From contig CAIMWY010000368.1 of assembly GCA_903845315.1 (NCBI GenBank), positions 1-14,451 on the forward strand: DNA of 14,451 bases. Direction: 5' to 3'. Every line of letters starts with the position of its first letter. Positions within the stretch are counted from its first letter, which is position 1. This document shows, one piece after another, positions 1 through 7,265 of the stretch. This DNA comes from an uncultured Burkholderiales bacterium (GTDB lineage Bacteria; Pseudomonadota; Gammaproteobacteria; Burkholderiales; Burkholderiaceae). The notes under the pieces are model-generated. The model had not been told where the DNA came from and did no database searches. It saw only the letters and a program-made list of their open reading frames with translations. The position numbers and the translations under genes are program-made.

Positions 1-513
1 CAAGGGGTCGCCTGGGCGGCCCGTCATGTAGGCCAAGCCGCCCATCATTTGCACCACCTCGTCCAAGGCGGTGCGGTGCTCGTAAGGCCCAGGCAGAAAG
101 CCTTTGTGGCTGACGTAGATCAGGCGTGGGTTCAAGGCTTTCAAGCTGGCGTAGTCCAGGCCGAGCTTGCGCATGGTGCCGCTCTTGAAGTTCTCACTCA
201 CCACATCGGCGGTGGCGATCAGGCGCAACACCGCCTCTTTGCCTTCGACCGTCTCCAGGTCGAGCGCCAGGCTTTTTTTGTTGCGGTTGAACATGGGAAA
301 AAAACCCGCGCCTGAGCCGATCAACTGCCGGGTGGCGTCACCGTGGCGCCCGTGGCCAATGGGCTCGATCTTGATCACCTCGGCGCCCAAGTCGGCCAGC
401 ACCATGCCGCAGGTGGGGCCCATCACCATGTGGGTGAACTCCACCACACGCAGGCCCGCGTATGGCACGGGTTGGGACGATGCGGCGGGTAGTGTGGGGG
501 GTGTCTCGGTCAT
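1..513 (-). CDS. CaiB/BaiF family (class III) CoA-transferase, N-terminal part
   Basis: This is the first 171 codons of a gene that runs off the left edge; the family is usually about 400 residues, so over half is missing. Class III CoA-transferases move CoA between organic acids through an aspartyl-CoA thioester intermediate. The translation shows the family N-terminus: GLRVVEFTHMVMGP, the LADLGAEVIKIE block (residues 39-50), the FNRNKKSLALDL block (75-86) and ADVVSENFKSG (102-112). Asp151, in the stretch ALDEVVQMMGG, sits where the catalytic aspartate of formyl-CoA transferase is expected. The ATG at 513 is 17 bases after the stop of the HMG-CoA-lyase-type gene on the same strand, so the two probably form one transcription unit. 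The transferase likely activates the acid that the lyase then cleaves. The substrate cannot be named from sequence. Confidence 0.93.
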   Translation of the reverse strand, partial: MTETPPTLPAASSQPVPYAGLRVVEFTHMVMGPTCGMVLADLGAEVIKIEPIGHGRHGDATRQLIGSGAGFFPMFNRNKKSLALDLETVEGKEAVLRLIATADVVSENFKSGTMRKLGLDYASLKALNPRLIYVSHKGFLPGPYEHRTALDEVVQMMGGLAYMTGRPGDPL

Positions 514-530
514 ATGCAACACATCAAGTC

Positions 531-1448
531 TCAGGACCAGCCTTTGGGCAGGCCTGCTTCGGGCGTCATGCCGTACAGCGGTTCATCGGGCAAGCCGTCG
601 CGCAGGGGTGCACGTGCGGCCATCAAACGGGTCAAGTCCACGCCAGTGCGCACGCCCATGGCTTCAAACATGAACACCAGGTCTTCGGTCACCACATTGC
701 CTGAGGCGCCGGGCGCGTAAGGGCAACCGCCCAAGCCGCCGAGCGAGCTGTCAAAGGTGCGCACGCCCACGTCATAAGCGGCCAAGCAATTGGCCAGCCC
801 CAGGCCGCGCGTGTTGTGCATGTGGGCAGCGCCGGTTTTGTCGCCAATGACGGCACGCACCCGGGTGAACAGGCGCCGCACCTGCGCGGGGTTGGCCATG
901 CCGGTGGTGTCTGACAGGCCCGACTCATCGGCCCCCGCCTCCACCACGGCCTGGGCCAGCCAGACCACGTCGTCTTCGGGCACCACGCCTTGCAAGGTGC
1001 AGCCAAAGGCGGTGGAAATACCGGCTTCGATGTGTACCTGCGGCGCGAGTTGGTTTTTGAGCTGCACGATGGCACGCACTTCGGCCACCATGTCTTCGCG
1101 TGTTTTGCGCACATTGGCCATGGAGTGCGCCGCACTGGCCGAGACCGGAATGGTGAGCTTGTGCACGCCCGCACGCAGCGCAGCCTCGGCACCGGGCAAA
1201 TTAGGCACCAAGGCCATGACGGTCAGGCCGGGGTGCGTCAAAGCGTGACGCACCACCTCGGCGGTGTCGGCCATTTGCGGCAACAACTTGCGCGGCACAA
1301 AGGAGCCGACTTCGATTTCGCGCAAGCCCGCAGCCACCAAGGCATCCAGCCAGCGCAGCTTGTGCGCGGTGGACATGACGCGGCTGACCGACTGCAAGCC
1401 ATCGCGCGGCCCCACTTCGCTGATCAACACATCAGGCGTGAACGACAT
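531..1448 (-). CDS. Hydroxymethylglutaryl-CoA lyase family protein
   Basis: This 305-residue TIM-barrel enzyme is predicted to cleave 3-hydroxy-3-methylglutaryl-CoA, or a similar 3-hydroxyacyl-CoA, to acetyl-CoA and a keto product in the cytoplasm. The catalytic set of the family is visible: EVGPRDGLQ (Arg15, Asp16), Glu46 in EIEVGSF, the metal-binding HMHN (His209, His211), and the glycine-rich loop GGLGGCPYAPGASGN with catalytic Cys242. The frame stays open upstream to an ATG at 1514. I chose the ATG at 1448 because the conserved barrel begins right after it and the length then matches bacterial HMG-CoA lyases; no strong ribosome-binding site decides it. The CoA-transferase gene follows after 17 bases. 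The pair could serve leucine or isoprenoid breakdown, or a related acid such as itaconate through citramalyl-CoA. Family membership is certain, exact substrate is not. Confidence 0.93.
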   Translation of the reverse strand: MSFTPDVLISEVGPRDGLQSVSRVMSTAHKLRWLDALVAAGLREIEVGSFVPRKLLPQMADTAEVVRHALTHPGLTVMALVPNLPGAEAALRAGVHKLTIPVSASAAHSMANVRKTREDMVAEVRAIVQLKNQLAPQVHIEAGISTAFGCTLQGVVPEDDVVWLAQAVVEAGADESGLSDTTGMANPAQVRRLFTRVRAVIGDKTGAAHMHNTRGLGLANCLAAYDVGVRTFDSSLGGLGGCPYAPGASGNVVTEDLVFMFEAMGVRTGVDLTRLMAARAPLRDGLPDEPLYGMTPEAGLPKGWS

Positions 1449-1532
1449 CAGAAACAACTGGGGTGAACATGGGGCCAATTTAACCATCCTCTCAGCGGGT
1501 AAAGTGGGCACCACCCCAATGAGGAGACACCT

Positions 1533-2363
1533 ATGTTCAAACGCTTTCTACGCCACACGCTGAGCCACTCCGCCCTGGCCCTGTCGCTGATGGGTACCAC
1601 CGCTCTGTGGGCCCAAGCCCCCAGCACCGAAGTGCAGTGGCTGGGCCAATCGGCCTTCAAGATCACCACGCCGGGTGGCAAGACCCTCATCACCGACCCT
1701 TGGCTCAAAGCCAACCCGTTGACACCCCCTGAGTACAAAAACCTGGAGAACCTGGGCAAGGTGGACGTGCTGCTGGTGAGCCACGCCCACTGGGACCACT
1801 TTGCCGATGCCCCGGCCCTGGCCCTGATGCACCAAGTGAAGATGTACGCCCCGGGTGACATGAACCAAAGCGCCACGCTACTGGGCATCTTGCCGCCCGA
1901 GTTGTTGCCGCGCTTCAACAAAAGCGGCACGGTCGAGCCAGCACCCGGCATCCAAGTCACGGCGGTGCATGCCGAGCACTCGTCGGTGCTGGTGTGGAAG
2001 AACCCTAGCACCGGCAAAGACGAAGCCCATGTGGGCGGCGAGCCGCTGGGCTTCATCATCACGCTGGAGAACGGTTTCAAGATTTACCACATGGGTGACA
2101 CCGGCTTGTTTGGCGACATGAAGCTGATTGCCGACGTCTACAAGCCCGACCTGGTGTTGGTGCCCATTGGCGGCAACTTCACCATGGGGCCGACCGAAGC
2201 CGCCTATGCGCTGAAAGCTTGGTTCAAACCGCAAGCGGTGATCCCCATGCACTACGGGGCCAACCCCCTGGCCAAAGGCACCGCCGCGCAGTTTGTCGAG
2301 GCCATGAAAGGCAGCGGCATTCCAGTGCTGGCCTTGAAGCCCGGCGAGCGCGCCAAGTTTTAA
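1533..2363 (+). CDS. Exported UlaG-like metal-dependent hydrolase (metallo-beta-lactamase fold)
   Basis: This 276-residue protein has the metallo-beta-lactamase fold of the UlaG/YtnP-like group. Metal-binding residues are visible: HAHWDH (His84, His86, Asp88, His89), His146 and/or His149 in HAEHSS, Asp189 in MGDTG, and His240 in PMHYG. The N-terminus looks like a Sec signal peptide: basic KRFLRH, a hydrophobic run, then WAQA with likely cleavage after Ala29. Many relatives of this group are cytoplasmic, so export is a notable point and the substrate is open. A good ribosome-binding site, GAGGAGA at 1521-1527, lies 5 bases before the ATG. The gene is divergent from the lyase gene (84-base gap) and ends 3 bases from the convergent M16 gene, so it is probably monocistronic. 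Confidence 0.9.
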   Translation: MFKRFLRHTLSHSALALSLMGTTALWAQAPSTEVQWLGQSAFKITTPGGKTLITDPWLKANPLTPPEYKNLENLGKVDVLLVSHAHWDHFADAPALALMHQVKMYAPGDMNQSATLLGILPPELLPRFNKSGTVEPAPGIQVTAVHAEHSSVLVWKNPSTGKDEAHVGGEPLGFIITLENGFKIYHMGDTGLFGDMKLIADVYKPDLVLVPIGGNFTMGPTEAAYALKAWFKPQAVIPMHYGANPLAKGTAAQFVEAMKGSGIPVLALKPGERAKF

Positions 2364-2380
2364 GGCTCAGGGCTTGGCGC
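2350..2380. terminator. Inverted repeat spanning two convergent stop codons
   Basis: An 8-base perfect inverted repeat, GCGCCAAG at 2350-2357 and CTTGGCGC at 2373-2380, encloses a 15-base loop that contains the stop codons of the hydrolase gene and of the M16 partner gene. No T-run follows in either direction, so it is not a canonical intrinsic terminator. It may still act as a shared bidirectional barrier, or simply reflect codon use at the two gene ends. Confidence 0.35.
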
Positions 2381-3704
2381 CCAACACCACCGTGACCATG
2401 CGTTCGGGTTGAAGGGTGCGTGCAAAAGTGGCTTGAATGTCGGGTGCAGTCAGGCGCTGCACTTTGTCACTCCAGGTGTCCAAGTAGTCCAAGGGCAAGT
2501 CATACCAGGCGATGTTGCTCACGTTGTCGAGCAGTTTTCGATTGCTGTCCAAGCGCAGGGCAAAGCCGCCAATCAGGTTGTCTTTGGCGGCTTGCACCTC
2601 GGCCTCGGTGGGGCCATGCTGCACAAAGTCGGCCAGTACCTCACGCGCCACCTGCACCGCTTGGGCTGCTTGGTTGGCGCGGGTTTGCAAGGCAATGCGA
2701 AACGCGCCTGCGTGCATGCTGGGCGAAAAATAACTCGACACGCTGTAGCTCAAGCCGCGCTTTTCACGCACCTGCTCGGTCAGGCGCGACACAAAGCCGC
2801 CGCCGCCCAACACATAGTTGCCCACGGTCAGCGCCAAAAAGTCGGGGCTTTGGCGTGCGATGCCCGGTTGCCCAATGAACACATGGGCCTGGGCCGACTC
2901 AAAAGGAATGGCGATGTCTTGTGCCCGCGTCAAAGACTGCACCTCGGGCACAGCAGGCAAAGCGGCACACGCAGGCGCTTGCGACAAGCCCGACAGCAGT
3001 TGCGTCACCCGTGCCTGGGCCTGCGCTCGATTGAGCGCACCCACAATGCTCACCCGTGCTTGGCAGGCCTGCAGATAGCGCGCATGAAAGGCCCGCAAAT
3101 GCCCCACCTCAATGGCCTGCAAATGCGCGGACGTGGTGTCGTAGCCGTAGGGGTGCGTGCCATACACGGCCGCCGCAAACGCGCGCCCAGCCAAGTAGCC
3201 TGGCTTGGTGTTGGCCTCGGCCAAAGACGCTTGCCAGCGTTGACGTTCGCTCTGCCACACCGCAGAGGGAAAGCTGGGATGTGACAGTTGTCGGGCCGCC
3301 AGTTGCACCGCGCCATCGAGCAACTCGGTGCGTGTGAGGCTGCGCAGGTTGACGCTGAAGCGGTCATTGCTCGCGTTGACGATGAACGAGGCCCCCAGAT
3401 CGGCCCAGGCTTCACCCAGGGCGTTTTCGTCCATCGCCATTGCGCCGCCCATGGCGGCCACACCCTTGCTCATCATCACCGCCGTGGCCGATGCCAAGCC
3501 CGCTTGGGTGGCGGGATCACGCCGTGCACCAGCGTCAAAGTCGATCTGCACATCCACCATTGGCAAACCGGGTGCTTCCACCAAATACACGCGAGCACCG
3601 TTGGGCAAGACCCAATGCTGAATCGGTATACCCGCTTGGGCCAGCACCGTCAGGCAAGACAAGGCCAGGCCCCAAAACGCGTGTTGACAGCGAACGGCGC
3701 TCAT
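2367..3704 (-). CDS. M16 family peptidase, non-catalytic partner subunit
   Basis: This 445-residue protein has the two-lobed M16 (pitrilysin/insulinase) organisation but lacks the zinc motif: where HxxEH is expected (around residues 67-80, TQAGLASATAVMMSKG) there is no histidine. It keeps the Arg/Tyr pair typical of the substrate-binding subunit, Arg316 and Tyr320 in EKRGLSY, after the glycine-rich stretch LGGGGFVSRL. The N-terminus (FWGLALSCLTVLAQA) looks like a signal peptide cleaved after Ala24, placing the protein in the periplasm. Its ATG overlaps the end of the upstream catalytic M16 gene by 4 bases, a sign of translational coupling. In M16B families such pairs form heterodimers in which one partner supplies zinc chemistry and the other binds substrate. 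The physiological substrate is unknown. Confidence 0.92.
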   Translation of the reverse strand: MSAVRCQHAFWGLALSCLTVLAQAGIPIQHWVLPNGARVYLVEAPGLPMVDVQIDFDAGARRDPATQAGLASATAVMMSKGVAAMGGAMAMDENALGEAWADLGASFIVNASNDRFSVNLRSLTRTELLDGAVQLAARQLSHPSFPSAVWQSERQRWQASLAEANTKPGYLAGRAFAAAVYGTHPYGYDTTSAHLQAIEVGHLRAFHARYLQACQARVSIVGALNRAQAQARVTQLLSGLSQAPACAALPAVPEVQSLTRAQDIAIPFESAQAHVFIGQPGIARQSPDFLALTVGNYVLGGGGFVSRLTEQVREKRGLSYSVSSYFSPSMHAGAFRIALQTRANQAAQAVQVAREVLADFVQHGPTEAEVQAAKDNLIGGFALRLDSNRKLLDNVSNIAWYDLPLDYLDTWSDKVQRLTAPDIQATFARTLQPERMVTVVLGAKP

Positions 3705-5203
3705 CGTGTGACCTCCACGGGTTGAGGCGAAGCGCCGGGCTTGCCAGGCACCAAGGCGCCTGACTTTGGCATGGGCAAAGGTTGCAACACCGCCACTGTC
3801 AACTGGGTGTCGTCAAAGTAGCGCTGGGCCACAGAGCGCACTTGGTCAGCAGTCACGGTCTGCAATCTATCCAGCAACAATTCGTTGCTGTCCAAAGGAA
3901 GACTTTCGATCCATGAGGTGCCAATTTCGCGCGCTTGGTTGAACAAAGAGTCGCGCTGATACACCTTGGCCGCCATCCATTGGGCTTTGACACGGCGCAA
4001 CTCGGCGTCGGTCACCCCCTCTTTGGCAATGCGCTGCAACTGGTCACGCAAAGCGTTCTCTAAGGCGTCTGTGGTTTTGCCAGGTGCTGGCACGCCGCTG
4101 AGCATGAACACCTGGGGGCCGCGACCGCTCAAGCCATATGAGGCACCCACATCATCGGCCAAACGTGATGGGCCTTGCGCCAAGGCGCGGTCCAAGCGGG
4201 CGCCGCTGTAGCCGTCCAACACGGCAGACAACAGGGTGAGCGCCAAACTGTCTTGGGTGTCGGGCGTGTCATCAAAGGCCAACAAGCTGGGCACCTTCCA
4301 TGACAAAGACACATAAGCCTGCTCGGCAGGGGCTTGCACCACCACGCGCTTGATGCCTTTTTGCGCAGGTTCGATGCGGGGTTTGCGCGCAGGCACCACC
4401 CCCGCATTCACACGCCCATAGGTGGCCTGTGCAATTTGCAAAACGGCTTGCGCATCCATGTCACCCACCACCACCACAGCGGCATTGGCGGGCACATACC
4501 AGCGACGGTAAAAATCCCGCGCATCTTGTGGCTTCATGGCCTCCAAATCGTTCATCCAGCCCACGATGGGGCGGCGGTAAGGTGAAGCGACAAACTGCGC
4601 CGCATTGAGCTGCTCATACAACAAGGCACGGGGTGCATCGTCGGTGCGCATACGCCGTTCTTCTTTGACCACCTCGAGCTCTCGGGAGAACTCTTCGTCG
4701 GGCCACAGGTTGTTGGCAAATCGATCGGACTCTAGGCGCATCACATCGGCCAAGCGGTGAGCTGGGATTTGTTGGTAATAGCCGGTGTAGTCTTTGCTGG
4801 TGAAGGCGTTTTCACGACCACCCAAAGCAGCCACTTGTCGAGAAAAATCTCCGGCTTTGGCGGTGGGTGTGCCTTTGAACAACATGTGCTCCAGCATGTG
4901 CGCCAGCCCGCTGCTGCCGTCGACTTCGTCCATCGAACCCACCCGAACCCACAGCATGTGGACTGCGGTGGGCGCCCGGCGATCGGCCTTGACCAAGAGC
5001 GTCATGCCGTTGTCTAGCGTAAAGCGCTGCACCAGTGTGTCAGCCTGTGCCCAAACCAAACCGCAACACAGACACATCAAGCACAAGAGCCAAGGCCTTG
5101 CAACGGCAACGTGCAAAGTGAAGAAGAAAGAAAACGGCGACGAGATGGACACCCAGCGATCAAGAGGCTGTTTGTGCGTGGCGTTGGTTGTTGCAGTGTT
5201 CAT
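3701..5203 (-). CDS. M16 family zinc metallopeptidase, catalytic subunit
   Basis: Up to 500 residues. The inverted zinc motif HMLEH is at 102-106 (followed by MLFKGT), and the distal glutamate ligand lies in LEVVKEERR (Glu181 or Glu182). The ENAFTSKDYTGYY block (131-143) is also typical. A signal peptide is likely: a hydrophobic run (PWLLCLMCLCCGLVWAQA) ending near Ala54, so the mature enzyme begins DTLVQRF. The start is uncertain. The ATG at 5203 would overlap the HNH gene by 44 bases in another frame and give an unusually long n-region. A GTG at 5152 or a TTG 36 bases further in would give a more normal signal peptide. None has a convincing ribosome-binding site. The partner gene overlaps its 3' end by 4 bases, so both subunits are probably made together and act in the periplasm. 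Confidence 0.92.
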   Translation of the reverse strand: MNTATTNATHKQPLDRWVSISSPFSFFFTLHVAVARPWLLCLMCLCCGLVWAQADTLVQRFTLDNGMTLLVKADRRAPTAVHMLWVRVGSMDEVDGSSGLAHMLEHMLFKGTPTAKAGDFSRQVAALGGRENAFTSKDYTGYYQQIPAHRLADVMRLESDRFANNLWPDEEFSRELEVVKEERRMRTDDAPRALLYEQLNAAQFVASPYRRPIVGWMNDLEAMKPQDARDFYRRWYVPANAAVVVVGDMDAQAVLQIAQATYGRVNAGVVPARKPRIEPAQKGIKRVVVQAPAEQAYVSLSWKVPSLLAFDDTPDTQDSLALTLLSAVLDGYSGARLDRALAQGPSRLADDVGASYGLSGRGPQVFMLSGVPAPGKTTDALENALRDQLQRIAKEGVTDAELRRVKAQWMAAKVYQRDSLFNQAREIGTSWIESLPLDSNELLLDRLQTVTADQVRSVAQRYFDDTQLTVAVLQPLPMPKSGALVPGKPGASPQPVEVTR

Positions 5204-5483
5204 GGCTGATGGCCAAATTATCTAGATGACTATTGCCACCCTGACTCAAAGGCTGAATGTGCTCCAAGGTGGCTGTTTCGTGCGGCACATGTTGTCCACA
5301 CACCCAGCAAGGTACCACGCCATGCATTTGGCGTGCGACAGTTTTGTAAATTTTTTCTCGGGTCAGTGACAGTCGGCTCAATGGGGTGAGTCTCCAAGGC
5401 GGATGAGGAATAAATTGCGTGAATGAATCAAACGACAGCTTATGTCGGGTCAAGGCAAACAATAGCAGAGGTACACACATCAT
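5160..5483 (-). CDS. Small HNH endonuclease-like protein
   Basis: This 107-residue protein carries a compact HNH (beta-beta-alpha metal) motif: a CxxC knuckle at Cys59 and Cys62, LEHIQPLSQGG with His75 as the likely general base, Asn89 in HLDNL, then HEHCNNQR with Cys97 in the second zinc half and Arg101. Free-standing HNH proteins of this size include nicking or restriction-type nucleases of phages and defence loci, and uncharacterised housekeeping proteins. Residues 1-50 are not recognised, and the start is chosen only as the first ATG of the frame, after a weak GGTGG. The 3' end overlaps the longest form of the M16 gene by 44 bases. The gene lies next to a WYL regulator on the same strand, but with an opposite-strand ORF between them. 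Specificity is unknown. Confidence 0.75.
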   Translation of the reverse strand: MMCVPLLLFALTRHKLSFDSFTQFIPHPPWRLTPLSRLSLTREKIYKTVARQMHGVVPCWVCGQHVPHETATLEHIQPLSQGGNSHLDNLAISHEHCNNQRHAQTAS

Positions 5484-5508
5484 TCCAATTCATCCACCCA
5501 ATCCCCAC

Positions 5509-5682
5509 ATGACACCTGACGCCAATCGCAACTACCTGACTGAACTCTTGATCACCCATTTACTGTTAGGACCTGAGGCAAGTGACACATCCGCATCACT
5601 GGAAAACACACCGACCACCGCAACCCATCTGCAAGCGCAAAGAGATGATGCCGAGCCTTCAGAAGAAACACCTCAACCATAA
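5509..5682 (+). CDS. Possible small acidic protein, 57 residues
   Basis: This is a short plus-strand frame between the HNH gene (divergent) and the WYL gene (convergent, 10-base overlap at the 3' end). The translation starts MTPDANRNYLTELLITHLLLG, which could form an amphipathic helix, and ends in a polar, acidic tail rich in Thr, Glu and Pro. The frame is open 30 codons further upstream to an ATG at 5419, but that form would run antisense through the HNH gene start. No ribosome-binding site is visible before 5509. I do not recognise the protein; it may be real or a chance frame. Confidence 0.35.
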   Translation: MTPDANRNYLTELLITHLLLGPEASDTSASLENTPTTATHLQAQRDDAEPSEETPQP

Positions 5683-6755
5683 AGTTGCGTCATTTTTCTC
5701 AAGTGGTCTTGTATGTCATGACGCAACTTAGCAGGGCCAATCACGCGAACAAATTCAAGCATGCTGATGAGAAATGGGATCAGCAACACAGTATCAGGAA
5801 TGACAGTCGTGAGCTTGTTCCAGTGTTGCCGTTTGGACTTTGAAATGATTTGGGTCGCGTTGAAAGCACGTTCGCTGAAGTGATACAGCGCATCGTCATG
5901 CACTTCCAATTCAAGATGAATATCCGAACCCTTGACATGGCTGAGCAGATGGGTCTCGTCAATGTGTCGATCCAAATCAAACCCCTCAGGCACATGACGA
6001 ATGTGCCGTGAAGCGACATCCGCATCAGTTGCACGTTGCAGCGCGTAGTGGATGATCGATGGATCAAACCCCTTGGAGGCGACCAAATAAATGGTTCCAT
6101 CCTTGCTGACCAGTCCCAAGGGGTTGACGATTCTCTTGCCATCTTTGCCAGATGGCGTTCTGTACTCAAGGGCAAGGGCCCGGTCCGAAACAATGGCATC
6201 AATGATTTTTTGAATGATTTTTGGCGCCACGGTTGCGCGCTGGCGACCAATGCCATCTGGAACAATCCTCACGCAAGAAGCGACCTTGCGAAGTTCGGCA
6301 GCCTTTTCTCGGCTCAATACCGCATTGGCCAACTCTTCGGCGTCTTTGGTTGACAACTGTTTGATGGCGCCAAGAGATTGCCCTACCACTTGGCCCGTCA
6401 CCATCAACTGCAAAGCCACGGCTTCAGTCATGAACCACTTGACCAAGTTTTCCGGCGGCAAATAGAAGTGACTCACCTCTTTGCTCATGACTTTGCCACT
6501 GCGCTTGCCCTCGGCCTTTTTGACCTTGACAGAAATATCGATGTTCTTCACACCCAACAAGGCGGGTAAATCTTCATACCTTGAAGACAACTCGCTCACA
6601 TAGCGCTGAATGGTTCGAACAGTCGCCGGAACTGGTTTGTCACCAACAGAACGGCCATCCCATTTAAGAGCGATATCTTTGACAGAGATCACCTTGTCTG
6701 GCGACCTGTAAGGCCCCAAAATATCCAACAGTTTCAAGAGCGCATCAACCTGCAT
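5673..6755 (-). CDS. WYL-domain transcriptional regulator
   Basis: This 360-residue protein has an N-terminal winged-helix segment (about residues 1-60, with recognition-helix-like TVRTIQRYVSELSSRY), a linker, a WYL domain (about 193-250, core ALEYRTPSGKDGKRIVNPLG then IYLVASKG), and a WYL C-terminal extension (about 278-358). WYL domains bind nucleic-acid or nucleotide ligands, and such regulators often control phage-defence genes (BrxR, CapW) or DNA-damage responses. The signature WYL triplet reads IYL here, a usual variant. The ATG at 6755 is preferred over the GTG one codon upstream because AAGGGG lies 5 bases before it. Upstream on the same strand is the HExxH protein gene (52 bases away), so it may be cotranscribed with that operon or regulate it. 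Downstream is the HNH gene. The target operator is not identifiable. Confidence 0.88.
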   Translation of the reverse strand: MQVDALLKLLDILGPYRSPDKVISVKDIALKWDGRSVGDKPVPATVRTIQRYVSELSSRYEDLPALLGVKNIDISVKVKKAEGKRSGKVMSKEVSHFYLPPENLVKWFMTEAVALQLMVTGQVVGQSLGAIKQLSTKDAEELANAVLSREKAAELRKVASCVRIVPDGIGRQRATVAPKIIQKIIDAIVSDRALALEYRTPSGKDGKRIVNPLGLVSKDGTIYLVASKGFDPSIIHYALQRATDADVASRHIRHVPEGFDLDRHIDETHLLSHVKGSDIHLELEVHDDALYHFSERAFNATQIISKSKRQHWNKLTTVIPDTVLLIPFLISMLEFVRVIGPAKLRHDIQDHLRKMTQLYG

Positions 6756-6760
6756 CACAT

Positions 6761-6766
6761 CCCCTT
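6761..6766 (-). promoter_or_regulatory. Ribosome-binding site deciding the WYL gene start
   Basis: AAGGGG on the minus strand, 5 bases before the ATG at 6755. The GTG at 6758 would leave only 2 bases of spacing, so the ATG is the better start. Confidence 0.7.
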
Positions 6767-6807
6767 TGTCACAGATGATAGGGCAGTTGGGACATCAAAC
6801 CATAGAC

Positions 6808-7134
6808 TCAATGTGCATGAAATTCTCCTTGGAAACAATGACGCACTTCATGACCCAAGGTATGAAAGTTAACAAACTTAGCGGTCACGATCTGACAGGT
6901 GTTGGAAGCCCAGAATGAGCAGGCTTCCACCGGATAGTTAAAACCACCAAAGCCACGCTTATGACTCTCTGCCTCACAGCGTTGTTGAACGTTGTCAACA
7001 GGCGTCCATGTGATCGTTGTTTTGTTGGTGCTGTTTTTGGATGTCGGAAAAGACTGATGCGGATCTTCTTTGTAAGCATGGGCATGAAAAATAATGCTCA
7101 TCAACAGAAAAGCCAGTCGGCGACTTTTTTTCAT
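6808..7134 (-). CDS. Small secreted Cys-rich protein with HExxH motif (putative zinc-binding)
   Basis: This 108-residue protein has an N-terminal signal peptide (MKKSRRLAFLLMSIIFHAHA, likely cleaved after Ala20) and four cysteines (53, 72, 80, 100) that could form two disulfides in the periplasm. Near the C-terminus it reads LGHEVRHCFQGEFH: an exact HExxH at residues 95-99 followed by Gly103 and His106, which resembles a shortened metzincin-type HExxHxxGxxH with one extra residue. This suggests zinc binding and possibly a tiny metallopeptidase, but the domain is very small for an enzyme. I chose the ATG at 7134 because AGGAG lies 7 bases upstream; an ATG at 7176 gives a longer form without that support. 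It is the last member of a same-strand series of envelope genes and precedes the WYL gene by 52 bases. It is not assigned to a named family. Confidence 0.75.
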   Translation of the reverse strand: MKKSRRLAFLLMSIIFHAHAYKEDPHQSFPTSKNSTNKTTITWTPVDNVQQRCEAESHKRGFGGFNYPVEACSFWASNTCQIVTAKFVNFHTLGHEVRHCFQGEFHAH

Positions 7135-7141
7135 TGGCAAA

Positions 7142-7146
7142 CTCCT
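7142..7146 (-). promoter_or_regulatory. Ribosome-binding site of the HExxH protein gene
   Basis: AGGAG on the minus strand, 7 bases before the ATG at 7134. It supports this start over the upstream ATG at 7176. Confidence 0.75.
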
Positions 7147-7265
7147 GTGCGTTGTAAAGAAAATTTTTAACTGCACAAATGATCACCGCTACTCACGACA
7201 AATATAGACGCCAAAAAACATTTCAAAACCTTCTCTGTTTATGATCTAAAGAGCCTTGGGTGAAC

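Noticed and set aside
1449..1514. 22 extra codons at the N-terminus of the HMG-CoA lyase
   Set aside because: The residues before MSFTPDV do not belong to the fold and the extended length exceeds bacterial relatives; GAGAGG near 1488 is adjacent to, not properly spaced from, the ATG at 1487.
2409..3284. 291-codon plus-strand frame antisense to the M16 partner gene
   Set aside because: Rich in His, Arg and Gln as expected for a shadow of a GC-rich gene; the minus-strand frame shows clear M16 features.
7135..7265. Possible separate promoter before the HExxH protein gene (TTGTGC and TACAAC boxes 16 bases apart)
   Set aside because: Transcription would start at or inside the ribosome-binding site, so the boxes are probably chance in an AT-rich gap.
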